A stretch of 13,936 bases of DNA from Candidatus Woesearchaeota archaeon (GTDB lineage Archaea; Nanobdellota; Nanobdellia; SCGC-AAA011-G17; JACPNG01): the NCBI GenBank assembly GCA_017609845.1, contig JAFCDD010000008.1, forward strand, positions 1 through 13,936, in the 5' to 3' direction. The position numbers and the translations under genes were made by a program. Positions 1 to 5,967 of the stretch are shown here, piece by piece (position 1 is the first letter of the stretch; each line of letters opens with the position of its first letter). The notes below the pieces were generated by a model, which searched no databases, was not told the DNA's origin, and saw only the letters and a list, made by a program, of their open reading frames with translations.

Positions 1-711
1 CTTAATCCATTTACACATTTCTTCAATCTTTTTAACATCATCATTATGCCCGGGAATTATTAAAGTAGTAATCTCCAAATGCACATCACTCTTAGATAGA
101 ATCTTTAAAGTTTTCAAAACAGGATCTAAACTTGCCCCAGTTAATTCATTGTAAAATTTATCATCAAAAGACTTTAAATCAATATTAGCAGCATCTAAGT
201 ATTTAATTAATTCCTTTAATGGTTCCTCATTGATATAACCATTACTTACTATTACATTTTTAATTCCTTTTTTATGGGCTTCTTTAGAAATATCCAATAT
301 ATATTCAAATGCAATCAAAGGTTCTGTATAGGTATAAGAAATACTTTCACAATTATTTTTAATTGCTTCTTCAACAGCCTTCTTAGGACTTAAACTAATA
401 CCATGAAGATCTTCTGGTTTCATCTGTGAAATTTCCCAATTCTGACAATATAAACAATGCAAATTACAACCAGCAGTTCCAATAGAATAACTAAAGGTTC
501 CAGGCAAAAAGTAATACAATGGTTTCTTTTCTATTGGATCAACATGGACAGTACAAGGTTTCCCATAAACAACCAAATACAATTTCCCACTTTTATTTTC
601 TCTAATACAACAATTTCCTCTTTTCTCATCACTAATAACGCAATACCTAGGACATAACAGACATTGAACTTTTTTATCTTTTAATTTTTTATAATATGAA
701 CATTCTTTCAT
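1..711 (-). CDS. amrS: AmrS-type radical SAM enzyme (AmmeMemoRadiSam family), C-terminus cut by window edge
   Basis: Reading from ATG at 711 gives 237 codons that stay open to base 1, so the C-terminal part (roughly the last quarter of a ~330-residue family) lies outside the window. The radical SAM cluster motif CNLHCLYCQNWEISQ has Cys82, Cys86 and Cys89. The CxxxCxxC-plus-Q-N-W-E-I-S-Q wording is characteristic of the AmmeMemoRadiSam subgroup of COG1180 (pyruvate formate-lyase-activating-like). An N-terminal cysteine set (C17, C20, C24, C34) before the core is also typical of this subgroup, as is YTEP at 128-131. Family members often occur with the MEMO and AMMECR1 proteins; neither is visible here, and the substrate is not settled. 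The start overlaps the hjc stop as ATGA, so the two are probably translationally coupled. Function beyond radical SAM chemistry is unknown. Confidence 0.88.
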   Translation of the reverse strand, partial: MKECSYYKKLKDKKVQCLLCPRYCVISDEKRGNCCIRENKSGKLYLVVYGKPCTVHVDPIEKKPLYYFLPGTFSYSIGTAGCNLHCLYCQNWEISQMKPEDLHGISLSPKKAVEEAIKNNCESISYTYTEPLIAFEYILDISKEAHKKGIKNVIVSNGYINEEPLKELIKYLDAANIDLKSFDDKFYNELTGASLDPVLKTLKILSKSDVHLEITTLIIPGHNDDVKKIEEMCKWIK

Positions 712-1094
712 TTCATTAACTCATCAAATCTTAATCCTTTTTTCTCAGCAATTTCAAAAGAAATAAAATAAGTATCTTTTTTACTTAAACCTAAATCCTT
801 AACACGAACAAAGAACCAACCTTTATTATTGAACCGAACAGCTACCCATGCCTCAGCACCAAATTTATCAGAAAATTCTTTTAATTCTCTTATCTCATGT
901 TCTTTAAAGTATTTACTTCCTTCTTTTAATGCCTTACATTCAATTGCCAACACCCTTCCATTCCCCCCAACCAATAAATCTGGAGCAGGAAGTGTTGTAG
1001 AGCCAGATCCAGCCGTCCTTACACATCCAAAACCGGCCTCCCAAAATATATGGAAAAGCTCCCTTTCATACCGGGTTCCTTTTCTCTTACTCAT
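708..1094 (-). CDS. hjc: Archaeal Holliday junction resolvase Hjc
   Basis: This 128-residue protein matches the small archaeal Hjc nucleases that cleave four-way DNA junctions symmetrically during recombination and fork restart. The PD-(D/E)xK-type active site is complete. The N-terminal KGTRYERE holds Glu10 and Arg11, followed by the family's VRTAGSGST stretch (residues 25-33), Asp39 in PDLLVGG, and Glu52-x-Lys54 in AIECKA. Length is normal for the family. The start ATG at 1094 is followed by the expected MSKRKGTRYERE opening. A TATA-like stretch near 1115-1127 lies about 25 bases upstream on the minus strand, so a nearly leaderless transcript is possible. The 3' end overlaps the amrS start by four bases. 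Confidence 0.93.
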   Translation of the reverse strand: MSKRKGTRYERELFHIFWEAGFGCVRTAGSGSTTLPAPDLLVGGNGRVLAIECKALKEGSKYFKEHEIRELKEFSDKFGAEAWVAVRFNNKGWFFVRVKDLGLSKKDTYFISFEIAEKKGLRFDELMK

Positions 1095-1130
1095 ATGTAG
1101 AATATAAAAAAACTAGAATAAATAACTTTC

Positions 1131-1153
1131 TAAAAATAAAAGAAAAAAGAGAC
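1131..1153 (-). terminator. Oligo-T tract after the histone-fold gene
   Basis: Immediately after the TAA of the 56-residue gene, the minus strand reads as runs of T broken by single C or A bases (T6, T4, T5). Archaeal RNA polymerase terminates at such oligo-T tracts without a hairpin. The tract lies before the presumed hjc promoter, so it may separate the two transcripts. This rests on base composition alone, in an AT-rich genome. Confidence 0.4.
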
Positions 1154-1324
1154 TTACAAGTCCCTTGCTTTAATTGTACTTCTTTTATTTGCTTTAGCTC
1201 TTTCAGCAGCTCTTGCAATCAAACCTTCAACCTCTCTGCTTAAAGCTTCAGCAAAATCTGCAGATACATTACATCCTTTAGCATGTTGTTTAATTTTACT
1301 TCTTACAACGACCAATTCTGCCAT
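1154..1324 (-). CDS. Small histone-fold-like protein (DUF1931 / NF-Y-like), 56 aa
   Basis: A short gene encoding 56 residues, starting MAELVVVRSKIK and ending TIKARDL. The pattern is an N-terminal V-x-x-S-K-I-K segment, a central amphipathic helix (about 20-44, SADFAEALSREVEGLI then ARAAERAKANKR), and a closing R-S-T-I-K-A-R-D-L. This resembles the long helix and second loop of the histone fold (compare archaeal histone RKTVKAEDI), and matches the short archaeal proteins usually labelled DUF1931 or NFYB-like. The third histone helix is absent. It probably binds DNA or acts as a small chromatin or regulatory protein, but that is inference. The start is well supported: GGGAGG at 1334-1339 sits nine bases upstream, one of the clearest Shine-Dalgarno sites in the window. 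It is monocistronic, with its own promoter candidate. Confidence 0.82.
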   Translation of the reverse strand: MAELVVVRSKIKQHAKGCNVSADFAEALSREVEGLIARAAERAKANKRSTIKARDL

Positions 1325-1333
1325 TTTAATTTT

Positions 1334-1339
1334 CCTCCC
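1334..1339 (-). promoter_or_regulatory. Shine-Dalgarno site of the histone-fold gene
   Basis: The minus strand reads GGGAGG with nine bases to the ATG at 1324. It is complementary to the anti-SD end of archaeal 16S rRNA. It fixes the start of the 56-residue gene and contrasts with the apparently leaderless genes elsewhere in the window. Confidence 0.7.
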
Positions 1340-1399
1340 TTAATTTAAAATCGCCTATAATGGCTAAATTCTTAATTTATAGAGAAAACAGATACCCTC

Positions 1400-1412
1400 T
1401 TATTTATAAAGT
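1400..1412 (-). promoter_or_regulatory. TATA-like box upstream of the histone-fold gene
   Basis: The minus strand carries CTTTATAAATAAG here, a good archaeal TATA-box match centred near 1406. Transcription would start near 1380 and give a leader of about 55 bases containing the SD. A second, nearer candidate (CTATAAATTAAG, about 1372-1383) would give a shorter leader. The sequence does not say which is used. Confidence 0.45.
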
Positions 1413-1442
1413 TTTCTTTACTTTTAGTCGAAAAATGGGGTT

Positions 1443-2375
1443 TTAAGGCCTAAAAACGAGAATTTCGTATTTTAACTTTCCAAGATAAACAATTCTTCCT
1501 TTAACTTTTTTAACCCCCTTTTCTTCCGCCAACCTCTCTAAAACATCAGTTTTAAAGCAAGTTACGATGATATTTTTTATTGATTTCTTTTTTGCATAAT
1601 CAAAAAAATCTCTTAGAACCCCTTCTACTCTCCTTCTATTATGCTCTGCTTCTATTGGAATGGCAGTAATTACATTATCCACACTATCTAATTCGTTCCA
1701 ATTACTAAACTTTACTTCGGCTTTAGCAAATTTAACATTAATTTTACCATTCCTTAAATTATTCCCCTTACTATCAAAACCATAAAGATTTTTATAACCA
1801 TCAAAGAAACCCTCAATTAATATTACACAATCTTTACAAAAAGGATCAAAGACTACATCTTCTTTCTTAATATCAATAATCTTAAATAAACTATAAGCTA
1901 AACATGCATCTATTCCTTGATTATTTCTTCTAATTCTATATTTCCGTTTATTCAAATCTTTATTAATTAATTTACCAAGAAAACACAAATTATCAACAAT
2001 ATCAATATAGAAAATATTTTTGCCCTTATAATTAACTTTAAGCCCATTATCATAAATTATCTTTCCAATTCCATCTCTTACATCTTGCGAATTAAAATTA
2101 TGATTGCCATCTCTTAAACAATAAAGATTAATTTCTTCACCAAAAATATAAAAATCAAGTTTCTTAACTTTATCAATAATATCCCTAATATCATTAATTT
2201 CAAAATAATCTATTAATTCAGAAATAAAATGAACGCCCCTTAATTCTTTTAATTCTTCAGCTTCAAAAATAATTCTTCCATTGCAAATCTTTTTAGAATC
2301 AACATTTAATTTTTCTTTTATCTCTTTAACAGCTATATCCTCAATACCCTTTAAACAACCAGCAATAAACTTCAT
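1443..2375 (-). CDS. THUMP-domain methyltransferase-like protein with degenerate active site
   Basis: The 310-residue protein has the two-part layout of archaeal tRNA guanine-N2 methyltransferases (Trm14/TrmN or Trm-G10, COG0116/COG1041). The N-terminal THUMP region (about 1-140) is well preserved: the LYCLRDGNHNFNSQDV segment near 84-99 and the DIVDNLCFLG segment near 125-134 match the domain. The C-terminal Rossmann part is not. SAM motif I, normally DPFCGSGT, reads DPFCKDCVILIEG (177-189), which loses the glycine-rich turn. The catalytic N/D-PPY motif is replaced by ITAIP (236-240). An acidic motif II position (YGFD, 198-201) remains. The protein therefore probably binds tRNA but may not methylate. 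Loss of activity is inference; the motif changes are direct. It is the last gene of the cbf5 operon, and its ATG overlaps the acylphosphatase stop by four bases. Confidence 0.82.
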   Translation of the reverse strand: MKFIAGCLKGIEDIAVKEIKEKLNVDSKKICNGRIIFEAEELKELRGVHFISELIDYFEINDIRDIIDKVKKLDFYIFGEEINLYCLRDGNHNFNSQDVRDGIGKIIYDNGLKVNYKGKNIFYIDIVDNLCFLGKLINKDLNKRKYRIRRNNQGIDACLAYSLFKIIDIKKEDVVFDPFCKDCVILIEGFFDGYKNLYGFDSKGNNLRNGKINVKFAKAEVKFSNWNELDSVDNVITAIPIEAEHNRRRVEGVLRDFFDYAKKKSIKNIIVTCFKTDVLERLAEEKGVKKVKGRIVYLGKLKYEILVFRP

Positions 2376-2641
2376 CTTAATATTTCAAAATCATCAAAAG
2401 TTCCTATATAATCTGTTACATCAAATATTTTAACATCTTCAACTTTTGCACCAGGAGGACCAATTTTACATAAATCAATCATCTCATCAATCTTTTCTTT
2501 TTCTCCTTCAAATACAGATTCAATATGATCATCCTTATTCTTAACAAATCCATTTAATCCTAATCTTTTGGCATTCTGTTTAATGAAAAATCTAAAGAAA
2601 ACTCCGGTTACGTTTCCATATATTATAATTTTCTTTATCAT
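2372..2641 (-). CDS. acyP: Acylphosphatase
   Basis: An 89-residue protein of normal acylphosphatase length, with the signature VTGVFFRFF (residues 11-19) and GFVKNKDD (31-38). Arg17 binds the phosphate and Asn35 orients the water in known family members, and both are present. The IGPPGAKVEDV segment also matches the C-terminal half of the fold. The enzyme hydrolyses acyl phosphates such as carbamoyl-phosphate or 1,3-bisphosphoglycerate; the natural substrate is usually unclear. It overlaps the genes on both sides by four bases each (ATGA junctions), so it is embedded in an RNA-modification operon. Free acylphosphatases are common, but the same fold also occurs as a domain of HypF. A role linked to its neighbours is speculative. 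Confidence 0.92.
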   Translation of the reverse strand: MIKKIIIYGNVTGVFFRFFIKQNAKRLGLNGFVKNKDDHIESVFEGEKEKIDEMIDLCKIGPPGAKVEDVKIFDVTDYIGTFDDFEILR

Positions 2642-3609
2642 TCTGCCAAATAAATATTATTTTTATTTTCTAATATTTTAACTTTAACTTCATTACCAAT
2701 TTTTTTATTGCAATTGTTTATCATTACACTCCTATTTTTCCCTGCCCCCAACATTTGACCATTAACCCACCCTTCAGCCTTAACCTCTAAATAAACTTTG
2801 TCTCCTTTTTTAAAAACTAGGGGCAAAGATATCGCTTTCTTAATACTAGAAGTATCCACCTTAAGCTTGATATTATACTTTTTCTCCCATTCTTCCAACT
2901 TCCTATAAAACTTCCACCAATTAATCTTTTTAATTTTTTTAAACTTCCTCCCATATTTGTAAATTTCATATTTTTGTATTCCTATCTTACATTTTAATTC
3001 TTTACAAAATTTAATAATGTCCTCAATATCTTCATCATTAAAACCGGGCAAATAAACAGGAGCAATTAATAAATCAATTTTACTTTTACTAATAATTCTA
3101 GCTAATTTTATAACTTTATTAACATTATAATCCTTAGTTCCTCTTAAATATTTGCTTTTTTCTTTATCTAAACTATCTAAAGATAAGTTAATTTGGTTTA
3201 ACCCATAGTTTTCTAATAATTTTATTTTTTTACTATCTAACAAAGTCCCGTTTGTTTGCATGGAAATCCTTTTTACATTCTTAATTTGTTTAATTCCTTT
3301 AACTAATTCTATTAATTTGGGATATGTTGTAGGTTCACCACAACTATCTATATTAATTTCAATATTACTCCCCTTAAAATTCACAATTTCATTAATCCAT
3401 TTTAACAAATAACCTAATTCAACCTCATAATTTACTTTATGAAACTTAGATTTGGGACCAGCACCAGTACTACAAAACAAACAATTTAAATTACAAACAC
3501 TTGTAGCCCTTATCTGTAATAAATTAGTTCCTCTGTCTATGATCCCAAAAGCTATACTCCCAACTAAAGGAATTCCAGATTGTTCATCTATTTTAATTAA
3601 CTTTGCCAT
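2638..3609 (-). CDS. Radical SAM protein with C-terminal TRAM-like domain (COG2100-like)
   Basis: The radical SAM core opens with the cluster motif SVCNLNCLFCSTGAG, with Cys39, Cys43 and Cys46 counted from the ATG at 3609. An SCGEP segment fits the radical SAM GGEP position, and TNGT lies further into the core. The C-terminal 60 residues (from about KKGDKVYLEVKAEGW to the end) have the spacing of a TRAM/OB-like RNA-binding module: G-x-x-V near the start, G-Q-x-x-G-A-G, then I-G-N-E-V-K-V-K-I. This resembles the archaeal COG2100 group of uncharacterised Fe-S oxidoreductases; I know of no proven reaction. An RNA-modifying role is suggested by the TRAM-like tail and by cbf5 upstream. An alternative start is TTG at 3615, which overlaps the cbf5 stop as TTGA; I prefer the ATG two bases past that stop, though neither has a good SD. 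Confidence 0.85.
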   Translation of the reverse strand: MAKLIKIDEQSGIPLVGSIAFGIIDRGTNLLQIRATSVCNLNCLFCSTGAGPKSKFHKVNYEVELGYLLKWINEIVNFKGSNIEINIDSCGEPTTYPKLIELVKGIKQIKNVKRISMQTNGTLLDSKKIKLLENYGLNQINLSLDSLDKEKSKYLRGTKDYNVNKVIKLARIISKSKIDLLIAPVYLPGFNDEDIEDIIKFCKELKCKIGIQKYEIYKYGRKFKKIKKINWWKFYRKLEEWEKKYNIKLKVDTSSIKKAISLPLVFKKGDKVYLEVKAEGWVNGQMLGAGKNRSVMINNCNKKIGNEVKVKILENKNNIYLAE

Positions 3610-3611
3610 AA

Positions 3612-4586
3612 TCAAGAGCTAGGATAAACTCCAATATCCATAAAAACTTTCCCGGTTTTAATAGCAACCCCACTAATGCCTTCCAATAAATCTTCAGAAT
3701 TAAAATTACTAGTACCCAAACAAACCAATTCACCTTTCAAGCTCATTACAGCAACCAAATCATTTTCATTAATTTCAGAATGAACCTTACTTATGCCGCC
3801 GAAATACAAATCAGCACCATGACATAAATTATTTATAGCAGAATCAAAAACCCAAATTTTTGGCAGATATTCAACTGCTTTTTCAACAGGGAAAATAATC
3901 TTCCTTAACATTTCATCATTTCCTTCTTTATAATATTCATAAGAATCTTTTAAATCATGTAATGTTACCATGTTTTTATCATCAAAACCAGCAACCCGCG
4001 TTCTAATTAATTGGGCCATATGTGCCCCAATACCAAGTTTTTTCCCCACATCATGAATTAATTTTCTAATATATGTTCCAGCCTCACATCCAACCCTAAA
4101 CAAAACATCCTTATCTTTAATTTCCATAATCTCCATATAATAAATACTCCTTGTTCTTTCTCTCCTTTTTACAGCAGACTTTATCGGGGGCAGTTGTCTA
4201 ATTTCTCCTACAAATTCTTTAACAACGTTTCTTATGTCTTTTTCACTTATTTCCTTATGCAAATGCATTAAAGCAACATACTCTTTTCCAGTTTTTAATA
4301 AAACATCAGCAATTCTTGTAGCTTTGCCTAATGCAATGGGTAAAACACCAGTAACTTTAGGATCTAAACTTCCACTATGGCCGGCTTTTTTAATACTAAG
4401 AATTTTTTTAACATAATCACTTACCTGATGACTTGTGGGACCACTTGGTTTATTTATATTAACAACACCATAATTAATTATGTCCTCAGTTTTTCTTTCT
4501 TCTGGCCTAGAGCCATGATTATCATCAGTTTCAGCCTCTTTTCTAACTAAAATCTTTCTTTTAACAGCGTCAAATGGCATTTTCAT
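3612..4586 (-). CDS. cbf5: H/ACA RNP pseudouridine synthase Cbf5
   Basis: This 324-residue protein is the archaeal/eukaryal dyskerin homologue, which converts uridine to pseudouridine in rRNA guided by H/ACA RNAs and can act on tRNA U55. The catalytic block GHSGSLDPKVTGVLPIAL (69-86) contains the nucleophile Asp75; DPKVTG distinguishes Cbf5 from bacterial TruB. KEYVALM (101-107) supplies the conserved active-site tyrosine, and LPPIKSAVKR (132-141) and CEAGTYIRKLIHDVG (167-181) are further family blocks. Residues of about 241-317 form the PUA domain, which binds the guide RNA ACA box. It heads a four-gene operon and is divergent from the plus-strand gene at 4639. The ATG at 4586 is about 28 bases from a TATA-like centre, so the transcript may be leaderless. 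A second ATG two codons later is possible. Confidence 0.95.
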   Translation of the reverse strand: MKMPFDAVKRKILVRKEAETDDNHGSRPEERKTEDIINYGVVNINKPSGPTSHQVSDYVKKILSIKKAGHSGSLDPKVTGVLPIALGKATRIADVLLKTGKEYVALMHLHKEISEKDIRNVVKEFVGEIRQLPPIKSAVKRRERTRSIYYMEIMEIKDKDVLFRVGCEAGTYIRKLIHDVGKKLGIGAHMAQLIRTRVAGFDDKNMVTLHDLKDSYEYYKEGNDEMLRKIIFPVEKAVEYLPKIWVFDSAINNLCHGADLYFGGISKVHSEINENDLVAVMSLKGELVCLGTSNFNSEDLLEGISGVAIKTGKVFMDIGVYPSS

Positions 4587-4607
4587 AATAAAAACTAAAA
4601 TAACAAT

Positions 4608-4622
4608 CTTTAAAAATTTTTG
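4608..4622. promoter_or_regulatory. Shared bidirectional TATA-like element between cbf5 and the 102-aa gene
   Basis: The 52-base gap between the divergent starts contains CTTTAAAAATTTTTG, which is nearly self-complementary (AAAAATTTTT core). Its centre lies about 25 bases from the plus-strand ATG at 4639 and about 28 bases from the minus-strand ATG at 4586. That is the usual archaeal TATA-to-start distance, so a single box could drive two leaderless transcripts in opposite directions. No SD is visible before either gene. Confidence 0.5.
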
Positions 4623-4638
4623 TTAGTTTCCAAAAAGT

Positions 4639-4947
4639 ATGGAAATATATAAAGTACTTTACAGAAAGAAACAAGAAGAATTACATAGTTTATTTGGAGG
4701 CCTATTTAAATGGAAAGAATTCCATTATGTAGACCCAACATATGAAGAGGGTAGATTTGAAAGATTATTTATTTCAGCAGAAAGCCCAGAAAATGCAAGG
4801 AGAAGAGCAGTTGCTAGATTGGCCCCAAACAATCTTTCCACAGTGGTCCTGGCGGTAGAAAACCCAATATTAGCCTTTCTATATCAAATAGAAAGGGGTC
4901 CACCACAACCAGTAATAGAATCAGTAAAATCAGTAAAAACATCATAA
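4639..4947 (+). CDS. Unrecognised 102-aa protein
   Basis: I do not recognise this family. The ORF is complete, with an ATG at a plausible leaderless distance from the TATA-like box. It uses ordinary codons and is flanked tightly on the right by rpl31e (four bases between stop codons), so it is probably real. The first ~25 residues include a basic stretch (RKKQEE) and an aromatic run (LFGGLFKWKEFHYV). The middle (46-66) has the look of a strand-helix unit, ISAESPENARRRAVARLA, followed by the hydrophobic strand STVVLAV and an ENPILAFLYQ segment. There is no signal peptide and no clear membrane helix. The place next to the S19e-L31e cluster is where many archaea have eIF6 and LX/L18ae; it does not resemble either one. 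No function is assigned. Confidence 0.65.
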   Translation: MEIYKVLYRKKQEELHSLFGGLFKWKEFHYVDPTYEEGRFERLFISAESPENARRRAVARLAPNNLSTVVLAVENPILAFLYQIERGPPQPVIESVKSVKTS

Positions 4948-4951
4948 ATTA

Positions 4952-5458
4952 TTATTTCTTATCTCTTGTAACAATTCTTTCCATCTTTGTCATCTGTGCT
5001 TTTTCTTTGTCTTTAACAACCATAGTTTCTTTACTTGGAGTTTTTCTCTCTAATTTAGCATGCTCCAAAACTTCTTTTTTCTCTTGTTCTTCCTCTTCTT
5101 TTTTAGTTTTCTTGCCACCAACTTTTCCTTTAACTTTATCCATTAAACCTTCTTTTTTCTTTTTCTCTGGTTTTTTCTCCCCTTCTAAACTCTTGCCTAT
5201 TAAATTTACCCTTGCAAAAACACCATCTTTTTCTCCTACTTTAACAACAGTAACACTAACTTTGCTTGGAGGATTCTTTCTACCGTTCCTTAATATTTCC
5301 TCATTTAATTCTTTTAGAATTCTAACATCATTAACCTTCATATGTTTCATAATAAATTTTCTTACAGCCTTAATAGCCTTCTTACTTCTTTGATACCTTG
5401 GAACTTTCAAAAACTCTCTTCTCAAGGGAATAATATAATCTCTTTTAACTTCTGCCAT
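4952..5458 (-). CDS. rpl31e: Ribosomal protein L31e with long charged C-terminal extension
   Basis: Residues 1-92 are a standard archaeal/eukaryal L31e: RDYIIPLRREFLKVP (6-20), then RSKKAIKAVRKFIMKHMKV, and RKNPPSKVSVTVVK. L31e sits near the polypeptide exit tunnel of the large subunit. Archaeal L31e is usually about 80-95 residues; this protein is 168. The extra ~76 residues are almost entirely Lys and Glu with some Gly, Thr and Met, and include K- and E-rich runs at 95-102 and 117-128, so the tail is likely disordered. There is no frame break between body and tail, so it looks like a genuine extension rather than an assembly error. The start lies one base after the rpl39e stop. An AGGAGG at 5475-5480 inside rpl39e is about 16 bases upstream, longer than ideal. 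Confidence 0.93.
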   Translation of the reverse strand: MAEVKRDYIIPLRREFLKVPRYQRSKKAIKAVRKFIMKHMKVNDVRILKELNEEILRNGRKNPPSKVSVTVVKVGEKDGVFARVNLIGKSLEGEKKPEKKKKEGLMDKVKGKVGGKKTKKEEEEQEKKEVLEHAKLERKTPSKETMVVKDKEKAQMTKMERIVTRDKK

Positions 5459-5459
5459 T

Positions 5460-5630
5460 TTATGCTTTTATTTTCCTCCTTCTCCAGTGTCTTTTGATAA
5501 ATGTATGTCTTCCGGGATGAACTCTCCTTCCTTTACCATAAATTTTTGGAACAGTCCAAAAAGGAGCCCATCTAGTTTGCTTCTTTCTTTTAGCTAACCT
5601 AGTTTTTTTTCCAGACCATTTAATTCCCAT
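5460..5630 (-). CDS. rpl39e: Ribosomal protein L39e
   Basis: A 56-residue, very basic protein. The opening KKTRLAKRKKQTRWAPFW (8-25) and the ending IKRHWRRRKIKA match L39e, which lines the exit tunnel of the large ribosomal subunit. The typical archaeal protein is about 51 residues and ends RRHWRRTKLK. Here a few additional residues are present in the middle (about 31-44, YGKGRRVHPGRHTF). The gene fits exactly between pdcd5 and rpl31e, with one-base gaps on both sides (5631 and 5459), so the four genes form one transcript. The ATG at 5630 is the only sensible start. Confidence 0.92.
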   Translation of the reverse strand: MGIKWSGKKTRLAKRKKQTRWAPFWTVPKIYGKGRRVHPGRHTFIKRHWRRRKIKA

Positions 5631-5631
5631 T

Positions 5632-5967
5632 TTAAACTCTTCTTATTTTTGTTTTTCTTCTTGGTTCCGTTATCTTTTTTAACAGATCTTTTAACATGAC
5701 ATCATCAATTTTATCTTTCAATTGACCATGGTTTATTAAATTTCCGATGATTAATAAAACCTGAACAGCTTTTTCCGGATGCGCAGATTTTAAATTTCCA
5801 TATCTTTGGATGGCATCTTTAGTCATGTGACCTTTAGCCAATAATTCTAATTGTTCAACTTGATTTTGCAATTCTAATTTTGCATTAATTTCCTCTTCAC
5901 CTTTCTCTAAGGCTTTTTCTTTGAGTTCTTTTAATCTCCTTTTTTTAAACTCCTCTAATTCATCCAT
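5632..5967 (-). CDS. DNA-binding protein of the PDCD5/TFAR19 family
   Basis: This 111-residue protein has the PDCD5 layout: an acidic-basic N-terminal helix (MDELEEFKKRRLKELKE), then a three-helix core around QVEQLELLAKGHMTKDAIQRYGNL (35-58), SAHPEKAVQVLLIIGNL (61-77) and DDVMLKDLLKKIT (88-100), and a basic end (PRRKTKIRRV). Archaeal homologues such as MTH1615 are annotated as DNA-binding, but the cellular role is not firmly known. Its place between rps19e and rpl39e is conserved in archaea and argues for a translation-linked job. The start overlaps the end of rps19e by eight bases, which suggests coupled translation. Confidence 0.93.
   Translation of the reverse strand: MDELEEFKKRRLKELKEKALEKGEEEINAKLELQNQVEQLELLAKGHMTKDAIQRYGNLKSAHPEKAVQVLLIIGNLINHGQLKDKIDDVMLKDLLKKITEPRRKTKIRRV

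Noticed and set aside
457..657. 66-residue plus-strand ORF
   Set aside because: It lies antisense within the clearly conserved AmrS frame, is low in complexity and resembles no family.
829..1107. 92-residue plus-strand ORF
   Set aside because: It is antisense to hjc, whose active-site residues are all intact.
1345..1375. Short GCC/GGC inverted repeat in the leader of the histone-fold gene, as a possible riboswitch or hairpin
   Set aside because: The GC arms are only three bases long and the surrounding AT-rich matches are imperfect; nothing resembles a known riboswitch.
5007..5393. 128-residue plus-strand ORF rich in Phe, Leu and Ser
   Set aside because: It is the reverse complement of the Lys/Glu codons of rpl31e, which produces a false hydrophobic protein.
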